Positions 53,976 to 61,236 of a stretch of 64,000 nucleotides of DNA are shown in pieces. The DNA is from Amycolatopsis iheyensis (GTDB lineage Bacteria; Actinomycetota; Actinomycetes; Mycobacteriales; Pseudonocardiaceae). The DNA lies in NCBI RefSeq assembly GCF_024703995.1, contig NZ_JAMXQV010000017.1, positions 124,001 through 188,000 on the forward strand. Reading direction: 5' to 3'. The notes under the pieces are model-generated. The model was not told the origin of the DNA. It worked only from the letters and a program-made list of their open reading frames with translations, and searched no databases. A program made the position numbers and the translations under genes. Position 1 is the first letter of the stretch; each line of letters opens with the position of its first letter.

Positions 53976-54367
53976 CGGCCCTTGGTGTGCTCGCCGAAGC
54001 CGAACTGGCGGTACAGCCCGTGCGCGTCGGCGGTGTGCAGCATCCAGCGGAAGCCCGCGCCCGGGCCGTTGTCGATCATCTCGCGCACGATCTCCTTGCC
54101 GAGCCCGGTGCCGCGGGCGGAGTCGACGACGAAGACGTCGGCCAGGTAGGCGGAGGAAACGCCGTCCGAGAACGCGCGGGCGAAGCCGACCAGCTCGGCG
54201 CCGCGGTAGGCGCCGACGATCCGCCACGAGCCGTCGATCGCGGCCTCGACCTGCGCACGCGTGCGCCACCGGCCCCAGTAGGCCTCGGTGGAGAGGAACT
54301 TCCACACCACGTCGAGGTCCGGCCGCGTCCGATCGTCGTCGAGCTCGTACTCACCAAAAGTCCGCAT
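53933..54367 (-). CDS. GNAT family N-acetyltransferase
   Basis: A 144-residue acetyltransferase. VGFARAFSDGVSSAYLADVFVVDSARGTGLGKEIV contains the acetyl-CoA loop (ARGTGLG). An aromatic-rich N-terminal segment (DVVWKFLSTEAYWGRW) precedes it, as in small-molecule GNATs. The substrate is unknown. Its 3' end overlaps the convergent permease gene by 43 bp. Confidence 0.88.
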   Translation of the reverse strand: MRTFGEYELDDDRTRPDLDVVWKFLSTEAYWGRWRTRAQVEAAIDGSWRIVGAYRGAELVGFARAFSDGVSSAYLADVFVVDSARGTGLGKEIVREMIDNGPGAGFRWMLHTADAHGLYRQFGFGEHTKGRYLEREGVNKEALR

Positions 54368-54388
54368 GATCCGAAACTAAGCCCGGCG

Positions 54389-54949
54389 TCAACGCGGTTT
54401 CAGCAGGTAATCCACCACCGGACGCAGCTCTTCCGCCGACGGCGGCTCGTCGTCGATCAGGCCCTGGATCAGCAGGCCGTCGATGCCCGCGAGGAACACC
54501 CGGAACGCCACCTCGTCGTCGTGGCGGACCATCGACGTCAGGACGTCCAGCCAGCGCCGCGCGGCCGGGCGCAGCTCGGGCTTGCGCGCCGCCAGCAGGT
54601 ACAGCTCGTATTCGGCCATCGTGCGCCCGCGCCGCGGTCCCAGCGCCTCGGCCAGCAGGCCGGCGACCTCTTCGGCCCCGCGGCTCCCACGCGACCGGGC
54701 GCGGTCGATCATCCAGTAGACCTCGGTGGCCATGTCGCGGGCGCACGAGATGAGCGTCGCGATCAGGAGGTCGTCCAGCGAGGAGAAGTGGTAGGTCGTG
54801 GACGTCGTCGGCACGCCGGCCTCGGCCGCGACCGTCCGGTGCGTGACGCCCGCGACGCCGTCGCGCTCGATGATCCGCAGCGTGGCCTCGATGATCTCCG
54901 CGCGCCGCTTGTCCCCCCGGGCTTTCCGCCCGTCGACCTGCATTTTCAC
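54389..54949 (-). CDS. TetR family regulator of the adjacent SMR gene
   Basis: A 186-residue TetR protein. The helix-turn-helix is IIERDGVAGVTHRTVAAEAGVPTTSTTYHFSSLDDLLIATL (about 25-65); a variable ligand domain follows. The GTG ending at 54949 overlaps the SMR stop (GTGA), so the pump gene comes first and the regulator is coupled to it. It probably represses the promoter at 55283 through the palindrome lying in its spacer. Confidence 0.92.
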   Translation of the reverse strand: MKMQVDGRKARGDKRRAEIIEATLRIIERDGVAGVTHRTVAAEAGVPTTSTTYHFSSLDDLLIATLISCARDMATEVYWMIDRARSRGSRGAEEVAGLLAEALGPRRGRTMAEYELYLLAARKPELRPAARRWLDVLTSMVRHDDEVAFRVFLAGIDGLLIQGLIDDEPPSAEELRPVVDYLLKPR

Positions 54950-55275
54950 GTCGACGCACTCCCGATCTCGATCAGCACCACGCCGCCGATGACCAGCGCG
55001 AGCCCGGCGATCATGGTCGCGTTGATCGCCTCCTTGAGGAACACGACGCCGATGATCGCCACCAGGGCGACGCCGGCCGCGGCCCAGATCGCGTAGACGA
55101 CGCCGACCGGCAGGCCCAGCTTCAGCACGTACGACAGCGCGACGAACGCGACGGCGTAGCCGGCCACGACGATGATCGACGGTCCGAGCTTCGAGAAGCC
55201 CTCGGAGAGCTTCAGCGACACCGTCGCGGAGACCTCGGCGGCGATCGCCAGCGCGAGCAGAAGGTACGCACCCAT
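54946..55275 (-). CDS. Small multidrug resistance (SMR, EmrE/QacE) transporter
   Basis: A 109-residue four-helix protein. The essential membrane Glu14 is present (LAIAAEVSAT). LPVGVVYAIWAAAG carries the Tyr and Trp of the substrate site, and GVVFLKEAINATMIAGLALVIGGVVLI the last helices. It exports quaternary ammonium or guanidinium-type cations as a dimer. The start is ATG at 55275; no ribosome site is visible, and the promoter places the transcript start at about this base, so it is probably leaderless. Confidence 0.92.
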   Translation of the reverse strand: MGAYLLLALAIAAEVSATVSLKLSEGFSKLGPSIIVVAGYAVAFVALSYVLKLGLPVGVVYAIWAAAGVALVAIIGVVFLKEAINATMIAGLALVIGGVVLIEIGSAST

Positions 55276-55282
55276 AGGGTGA

Positions 55283-55311
55283 AAACTACCTGAACGATCG
55301 TCCCAAAACAA
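55283..55311 (-). promoter_or_regulatory. SMR-tetR promoter with palindromic operator
   Basis: On the reverse strand TTGTTT (complement of 55306-55311) and TAGTTT (complement of 55283-55288) are 17 nt apart. ACGATCGT (55294-55301), a perfect palindrome, fills the middle of the spacer and is a plausible TetR half-core. Initiation would fall close to the SMR ATG. Confidence 0.6.
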
Positions 55312-55429
55312 AGAGCGACGTACACCACATCGGTGGGACTTAGGCCCACTCAACGGGTTACTCATCAGTAAGGAAGGTTAGTCTCCCGGCACCACCACAG
55401 TTTTGAACCGGACGAAAGGCACCCGAACG

Positions 55430-57658
55430 ATGGGCGCTCTGCAACTGACGCTCGGCGGGCTCTCCGTCGTGCTCGGCCTCGTCGCCTGGGGCATGTTCGC
55501 CGCGACGATCGCCCGTTTCGTGCGGGTGATCCGCCTCGGGCAGCCCGATTCGACGCGCAACGGGCCCTTCGCGGCGCGCATGAAGACGCTGATCAAGGAG
55601 TTCGCCGCGCACACGCGGATGAACCGCAAGCGCAGCGTCGGCCCGGCCCACTGGCTCGTCATGTGGGGCTTCCTGCTCGGCTCGCTCGCTCTGTTCGAGG
55701 CGTACGGCGAGGTCTTCGTCCCGACGTGGGGCTGGCCGATCCTCGACGACTTCCCGCCGTTCCAGCTGCTCATGGAGCTGCTCGGGGTCGGGACGATCGT
55801 CGGCATCCTGGTGCTGATGGCGATCCGCCAGCGCAACCACCCGCGCCGCGCCGACCGCCAGTCGCGCTTCCAGGGCTCGAACTTCAAGTGGGCGTACTTC
55901 ATCGAGGCCGTCGTCCTGATCGAGGGCATCGGCATCATCGGCGTCCGCGCCGCCAAGGCGGCGCTGGGCGCGCACGAGACGCCGACCTGGGCCGCCTTCG
56001 TCTCCAACCCGGTCGGCGAGCTGCTGCCGGCCAGCCCGAACCTGGTCACGGTGTTCGCGTTCGTCAAGCTGATGAGCGCCACGGTCTGGCTGATCGTGGT
56101 CGCCCGCACGATGACCATGGGCATCGCGTGGCACCGGTTCAGCGCGTTCTTCAACATCTACTTCAAGCGCGAGGCCGACGGCGGCGTCGCCCTGGGCGCG
56201 CTCAAGCCGATGATGAGCGGCGGCAAGGTCCTCGACCTCGAGGAAGCCGACCCGGACGAGGACACCTTCGGCGTCGGCAAGGTCGAGGACTTCAGCTGGA
56301 AGGGCTGGCTGGACTTCTCGACGTGCACCGAGTGCGGCCGCTGCCAGGAGCAGTGCCCCGCGTGGAACACGGGCAAGCCGTTGTCGCCGAAGCTGCTCAT
56401 CACTCAGCTGCGTGACCACGCCTACGCGAAGGCGCCGTACCTGATGGCCGGCGGCAAGCGCGACATTGCGGGCGACGAGGTGGGTCTGTCCGGCGACAAC
56501 ATGTACGCGGGCATCGACGTCCTCGCGATCGCGGAGTCCCAGAAGGCCTTGATCGGCGACGACGGCGGCGTCATCGACCCCGACGTCCTGTGGTCCTGCA
56601 CCAGCTGCGGCGCGTGCGTCGAGCAGTGCCCGGTCGACATCGAGCACGTCGACCACATCGTCGACATGCGCCGCTACCAGGTGATGATCGAGTCGTCGTT
56701 CCCCAGCGAGCTGAACGGCATGTTCAAGAACCTGGAGAACAAGGGCAACCCGTGGGGCCAGAACGCCAAGGACCGGCTGGCCTGGACCGAGGACCTGGAC
56801 TTCGAGGTCCCGGTGTTCGAGGGCGACATGGAAGACGCGGAGTACCTGTTCTGGGTCGGCTGCGCCGGCGCGTTCGAGGACCGCGCGAAGAAGACGACCC
56901 GCGCGGTCGCCGAGCTCCTGCACATGGCCGACGTGAAGTACAAGGTGCTCGGTTCGGAGGAGTCCTGCACCGGCGACCCGGCGCGGCGCGCGGGCAACGA
57001 GTTCCTGTTCCAGATGCTCGCCCAGCAGAACGTCGAGATCCTGAACTCGGTGTTCGAGGGCCGTGAGCGCAAGACGCGCAAGGTCGTCGTGACCTGCGCC
57101 CACTGCTTCAACACCCTCGCCAACGAGTACCCGGAGCTGGGTGGCCAGTTCGACGTCGTGCACCACACGCAGCTGCTGAACCGCCTGGTGCGCGAGAAGC
57201 AGCTGGTGCCGGTGGCGCCGGTCGCCGAGGACGTCACCTACCACGACCCGTGCTACCTCGGCCGCCACAACAAGGTGTACGAGGCGCCGCGCGAGCTGGT
57301 CGGCGCGACCGGCGCGCGGCTGCGCGAGATGCCCCGGCACGGCGACAAGTCGATGTGCTGCGGCGCGGGCGGCGCGCGGATGTGGATGGAAGAGAAGATC
57401 GGCAAGCGGATCAACGTCGAGCGCGTCGACGAGGCACTCGGCACCGCACCGTCGAAGATCGCGACGGGCTGCCCGTTCTGCAAGGTGATGCTGAACGACG
57501 GCCTCACCGCACGGCAGAGCGACGGCACGGCGAGCGAGAAGGTCGAGATCGTCGACGTCGCGCAGATGCTGCTCGAGGCGGTCAAGCGCAAGCCGGAGCC
57601 GAAGCCGATCGCGCTTGGAGCGCCGTCGCTCGCGGAGGCGGCTGTCGAAGAAGGCTGA
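55430..57658 (+). CDS. Heterodisulfide reductase-like iron-sulfur membrane protein (Rv0338c type)
   Basis: A 742-residue protein found throughout actinobacteria, related to M. tuberculosis Rv0338c. The N-terminal half has about five transmembrane helices (nitrate-reductase-gamma-like). A ferredoxin-type region then has CTECGRCQEQCP and CTSCGACVEQCP. Two CCG (cysteine-rich) domains follow, the second with HDPCYLGRHN and CCGAGGARMWMEE. It is thought to pass electrons from the membrane to disulfide or Fe-S centres. The ATG at 55430 is used; a TTG at 55403 is an alternative. Confidence 0.9.
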   Translation: MGALQLTLGGLSVVLGLVAWGMFAATIARFVRVIRLGQPDSTRNGPFAARMKTLIKEFAAHTRMNRKRSVGPAHWLVMWGFLLGSLALFEAYGEVFVPTWGWPILDDFPPFQLLMELLGVGTIVGILVLMAIRQRNHPRRADRQSRFQGSNFKWAYFIEAVVLIEGIGIIGVRAAKAALGAHETPTWAAFVSNPVGELLPASPNLVTVFAFVKLMSATVWLIVVARTMTMGIAWHRFSAFFNIYFKREADGGVALGALKPMMSGGKVLDLEEADPDEDTFGVGKVEDFSWKGWLDFSTCTECGRCQEQCPAWNTGKPLSPKLLITQLRDHAYAKAPYLMAGGKRDIAGDEVGLSGDNMYAGIDVLAIAESQKALIGDDGGVIDPDVLWSCTSCGACVEQCPVDIEHVDHIVDMRRYQVMIESSFPSELNGMFKNLENKGNPWGQNAKDRLAWTEDLDFEVPVFEGDMEDAEYLFWVGCAGAFEDRAKKTTRAVAELLHMADVKYKVLGSEESCTGDPARRAGNEFLFQMLAQQNVEILNSVFEGRERKTRKVVVTCAHCFNTLANEYPELGGQFDVVHHTQLLNRLVREKQLVPVAPVAEDVTYHDPCYLGRHNKVYEAPRELVGATGARLREMPRHGDKSMCCGAGGARMWMEEKIGKRINVERVDEALGTAPSKIATGCPFCKVMLNDGLTARQSDGTASEKVEIVDVAQMLLEAVKRKPEPKPIALGAPSLAEAAVEEG

Positions 57659-57748
57659 CGGATCCGCGGCCCGGTCATGACATTCGTCGTGGCCGGGCCG
57701 TGACCGTTGGCCCAGGGCGTGCCCCGGGAACCGCTCGACGATGAGTGG

Positions 57749-58681
57749 ATGCGCATCCTCCTCCTGGTGCTGCTCGCGCCGTTCACGGCCGAGTTCCTGC
57801 TCGGCGACCAGTACCTCGCCGGACCGCCCGAGCTGGGCCGGCAGCTCGGCATGTTCGCGCTCTTCGCCGCCTTCTACGGCGCCGCCGCGCTGCTGATCCG
57901 CGAAGCCGTGCGACGTGCCGGCCGCGGCTGGCCCACGATGCTCGTGCTCGCGCTCGCCTTCGGCGTCTTCGAAGAGGGCCTGCTGACGCAGACGCTGTTC
58001 AACCCGCACTACCTCGGCCTGGACCTGCTGTCGGCCGGACACGTCCGGTGGCTCGGCATCGGCGGGCCGTGGACGGTCTACGTCCTCACGCTGCACGTCG
58101 TGTGGAGCATCGGCGCGCCGATCGCGATCGCCGAAGCACTGTTCGGGCGTGAGCCGTGGCTGAGGAAGGTCGGCGTCAGCCTCTGGAGCGTGTCGCTCGT
58201 GCTCGGCGCCGTCGCGACCTTCGCCGTCACCTACTCCTTCGGTCACTTCGTGGCCCGCCCGGCACAGCTCGCCGGCGCCGCAGTGGTCGTCGGCGCGCTG
58301 GTCTTCGCCGCGTTCCGGTTCCGCGCGCCGGCGTGGTCGTCGACGCCGGGCAACCCCTGGGTGGCGTTCGCGCTCGGCCTCGGCGCGAGCAGCGCGTTCC
58401 AGCTCCTCCGCGGGGTGGACGGCTTCCCGTGGCTGCTCGTCGGGGTGCTCCTGGCGCTCGAAGCCGGCACGGCCGTCGTCGTCCGGCGGCTGCGGCCGCC
58501 CGCGTTCCCGCTGGCCGCGGGGGCATTGTCGACCTATTGCTGGCTCGGACTGAAATCAACGATTCCGCACGGGACAACGGCCATAATCGAACAGTCGATC
58601 CTCATTGTCGTAGCCGTCGCGCTACTCGCGGTCACCGCCCGCCGAAGTCGCGCACTTATCGCAGCCGAACGCGTCCACTAG
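57749..58681 (+). CDS. Polytopic membrane protein of unknown function
   Basis: A hydrophobic protein of about 310 residues with eight or nine helices. FGVFEEGLLTQTLFNPHYLGLDLLSAG holds a charged EEG motif loosely like CPBP intramembrane proteases, but the later histidine motifs of that family are not clear. The start is uncertain: ATG 57749 (MRILLLVLLAPF) opens with a helix; TTG 57707 and GTG 57719 lie upstream in frame. The gene follows the iron-sulfur gene by about 90 bp and may be cotranscribed. Confidence 0.72.
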   Translation: MRILLLVLLAPFTAEFLLGDQYLAGPPELGRQLGMFALFAAFYGAAALLIREAVRRAGRGWPTMLVLALAFGVFEEGLLTQTLFNPHYLGLDLLSAGHVRWLGIGGPWTVYVLTLHVVWSIGAPIAIAEALFGREPWLRKVGVSLWSVSLVLGAVATFAVTYSFGHFVARPAQLAGAAVVVGALVFAAFRFRAPAWSSTPGNPWVAFALGLGASSAFQLLRGVDGFPWLLVGVLLALEAGTAVVVRRLRPPAFPLAAGALSTYCWLGLKSTIPHGTTAIIEQSILIVVAVALLAVTARRSRALIAAERVH

Positions 58682-58866
58682 CTGGGATTTCGTCGCGGAA
58701 ATCGATTACCTGAAGAAGGTTCACGATATTCACCGAAATGGCCCATCGGGACAATGACAAACAAGGGTTTCCAGACTGGACAATGAGCGTATCCTGACGT
58801 TTCCCTCGCCGCCGACGCTGCCAGCGAGGACGACTTCAACGATCACGGAATCAGGGGGCAGCGAGG

Positions 58867-59376
58867 ATGCGCGAGGACCGGCGGACCACGGTGACCAGGG
58901 CCGCGGAAGGTCAGCACCCGTCGACCGGTCGGCACGCCCTCCGCACCCCGCGCCCGTCCGACATCACCCCGTCCGACATCGAAGACCGCCTCGCCGGCCC
59001 GGACGTCGAACCCGTGATCCCCCGGCAGGACCACGCCCCGCGGACCCTCGTCCGCCCGTACGTCCTCACGCGCGGCCGGACGCAGTCGCGGCGGCACCTG
59101 GCGATCGAAGCGCTCGTCTCGACGCGGGCCGGGGCGCACTGGAACGGCGCGCGGATCACCGGCGAGTTCCGCTCGGTGCGCACGCTGTGCCACCGCCCGC
59201 GCTCGGTCGCCGAGGTCGCGGCCACGATCGGCGTGCCGCTCGGCGTCGTCCGCGTGCTGCTCGACGACATGGCCGAGCAGGGCCTGGTCACGATCCACGA
59301 CAGCCGCGTGAGCACCGACGGCCGGCCGGCGCTGGCGCTGATGGAGCGCGTGCTGCACGGCCTGCGCCGCCTTTGA
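58867..59376 (+). CDS. DUF742 protein, orphan conservon-type component
   Basis: A 169-residue protein whose C-terminal two-thirds is DUF742: RPYVLTRGRT, LAIEALVST, EFRSVRTLCHRPRSVAEVAATIGVPLGVVRVLLDDMAEQGLVTIH, a winged-helix-like core. In streptomycete conservons (cvn) such a protein is normally encoded with a sensor kinase-like protein, a roadblock protein and a small GTPase; none of these is here. The N-terminal 55 residues are disordered and charged. AGGGGGCAGCGAGG precedes the ATG. Confidence 0.85.
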   Translation: MREDRRTTVTRAAEGQHPSTGRHALRTPRPSDITPSDIEDRLAGPDVEPVIPRQDHAPRTLVRPYVLTRGRTQSRRHLAIEALVSTRAGAHWNGARITGEFRSVRTLCHRPRSVAEVAATIGVPLGVVRVLLDDMAEQGLVTIHDSRVSTDGRPALALMERVLHGLRRL

Positions 59377-59392
59377 CCATTACGCTCGGACC

Positions 59393-60400
59393 GTGAGCGA
59401 GGAATCCGGGAACTCCGGTGGCGAAAGTACTCTGACCGTTCTGCTCGCCGGGGGCGTGAACCTGGCGATCGCGATCATGAAGCTGATCGCCGGCATCATC
59501 ACCGGCTCGGGCGCGATGCTGTCCGAAGCGGCGCACTCGGTGGCCGACACGTTCACCGAGGTTCTGCTGCTGACCGCGTTGAAACGTTCCGACCGCCCGG
59601 CCGACCGCGTGCACCCGTTCGGCTACGGCAAGGAGCGCTACTTCTGGTCGCTGCTGGCCGCGGTGTCGATCTTCGCGTCCGGCTCGATGTTCGCGCTCTA
59701 CGAAGGCGTCTCGACGCTGTTCGGGCACGGCGAGGCCCAGAGCACGTCGATCCTCAGCTACATCGTGCTGGCCGTGGCGTTCTGCCTCGAAGGCACGTCG
59801 TGGGTGCAGGCGGTGCGCCAGACGGTCCGCGAGTCCAAGGCAGAAGGCCGGTCGTTCTGGGCCTACCTGCGGCTGATCGACGACCCGACCCCGAAGACCG
59901 TCCTGTTCGAGGACTCGGCCGCGTTGATCGGCCTGCTCGTCGCGTTCGCCGGCATCGGCCTGCACCAGCTCACCGGCTCGGAGGTCTGGGACGGCGTCGC
60001 GTCGATCGTCATCGGTGTGCTGCTCGCCTTCGTCGCCTACCTGCTCGGACGGACGAACCGCGGCCTGCTCATCGGCCGCCAGGCCAACCCGGAGATCGTC
60101 CGCGGCGTCCGCGACCACCTCTCGGCCGCGCCGGAGATCGAGGCCGTCGTGGACCTGCAGACCATGCTGATGGGCACCGACCAGGTCCTCGTCTGCACCC
60201 GCGTCGACTTCGACGACTCGCTGAGCGCCGGCGACCTCGAACGCACCTGCGTCCGGCTCGCGGGCGAGCTGATCGGGTCGTTCAACGACGTCACCGAGGT
60301 GTTCATCGAGCCGGTGCCGCGGACGGATCCCGACCTGCGCGCGACCGTGCTGGCCCGCTACGGCGAGATCGCCGAGCGGTGGAACAGCCAGGGTCAGTAG
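59393..60400 (+). CDS. Cation diffusion facilitator (CDF) metal transporter
   Basis: A 335-residue CDF family efflux protein with six helices. The helix-2 metal site is SEAAHSVADTFTE (HxxxD), and the helix-5 site begins FEDSAALIGLLVAF, with an Asp but no matching His. The C-terminal cytoplasmic domain (about 225-330) is present. Zn, Fe or Mn export by H+ exchange is likely; the unusual helix-5 pair argues against calling it zinc-specific. The start is GTG at 59393, 16 bp after the DUF742 gene. Confidence 0.88.
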   Translation: MSEESGNSGGESTLTVLLAGGVNLAIAIMKLIAGIITGSGAMLSEAAHSVADTFTEVLLLTALKRSDRPADRVHPFGYGKERYFWSLLAAVSIFASGSMFALYEGVSTLFGHGEAQSTSILSYIVLAVAFCLEGTSWVQAVRQTVRESKAEGRSFWAYLRLIDDPTPKTVLFEDSAALIGLLVAFAGIGLHQLTGSEVWDGVASIVIGVLLAFVAYLLGRTNRGLLIGRQANPEIVRGVRDHLSAAPEIEAVVDLQTMLMGTDQVLVCTRVDFDDSLSAGDLERTCVRLAGELIGSFNDVTEVFIEPVPRTDPDLRATVLARYGEIAERWNSQGQ

Positions 60401-60404
60401 CGCT

Positions 60405-61136
60405 TCAGTATCCGAAGTCCTGGACCCAGTAGTTGCCCGCCTTGGTGAAGCCGACGCCGAGCTTGGTGAGCGAGCAGTTCAGGATGTTCGCGCGGTGGCC
60501 CTCGGAGTTCATCCACGCGTCCATGACCTGCGCCGCCGACGTCTGGCCCTTCGCGATGTTCTCCGCGCCCGGCTTCGAATAGCCGGCGTTCTTGATGCGC
60601 TGGTCGAACGTCGTGCCGTCGGGGCTGGTGTGGGAGAAGAAGTTCCCGGCCGACATCTGGTCGCTGTAGTCCTGCGCGGCCGTGGTCAGGTGCGCTTCCT
60701 CGGTCAGCGGCTTGCAGCCGGCGTCGGCGCGTTCGGCGTTGACCAGGGAGAGCACCTGGGCGGCGGTCGAGGGCGCGACGCGGGCCGCGGGCTTCGTGGT
60801 CGGCGGCGGGGCTTCGGACGTGGTCGGCGCCGGTGCCGCGGACGTCTCGGTCGGGGTCGGCGCCGCGCTGGACGTCGTCGGCGCGGACGCCTCCGTCGTG
60901 GGCCGCTTGGCGGGCGAGGTCTGGCCGCCCGCGACGTCGGTGCTGCTGCCGCCACCGGCGCCACCCGGCGCGTCGGGCAGCACGAGCGCCGCGGCGCCGA
61001 GCTCGGCGGTGTTTCCTTCCGCGGTGGCCATCCAAGTGCCTGTCGCGGCGGAAAAGACGCCGAGCAGCACACTGAGTGACACCATCACCACGCGACCACG
61101 TTCACCAATGGGGGACACGGCGCAGGAACGTATCAC
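60405..61136 (-). CDS. CAP (SCP/PR-1) domain extracellular protein
   Basis: A 243-residue exported protein. An N-terminal membrane or signal helix (about 14-38) precedes a Ser/Thr/Pro-rich linker (about 60-115) and a C-terminal CAP domain (118-243). The domain has SLVNAERADAGC, FFSHTSPDGTTFDQRI, GAENIAKGQ and HRANILNCSLTKLGVGF. The His and Glu of the CAP cavity are present. The linker suggests wall spanning or glycosylation. The role is unknown; bacterial CAP proteins often occur in envelopes. The start is GTG at 61136. Confidence 0.88.
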   Translation of the reverse strand: MIRSCAVSPIGERGRVVMVSLSVLLGVFSAATGTWMATAEGNTAELGAAALVLPDAPGGAGGGSSTDVAGGQTSPAKRPTTEASAPTTSSAAPTPTETSAAPAPTTSEAPPPTTKPAARVAPSTAAQVLSLVNAERADAGCKPLTEEAHLTTAAQDYSDQMSAGNFFSHTSPDGTTFDQRIKNAGYSKPGAENIAKGQTSAAQVMDAWMNSEGHRANILNCSLTKLGVGFTKAGNYWVQDFGY

Positions 61137-61236
61137 GGGACGATTACGGCGAGAACCCTACGAACGCACTGGTCACATTTCTCCGCGGTGAGGGGTTCGT
61201 TTTTCGCGGCAATCGGACGCTTGCCCGTTACTCCGT

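Noticed and set aside
55358..58246. 962-codon frame antisense to the iron-sulfur protein
   Set aside because: Shadow frame rich in His/Asp/Arg; the forward frame has Cys clusters and CCG domains.
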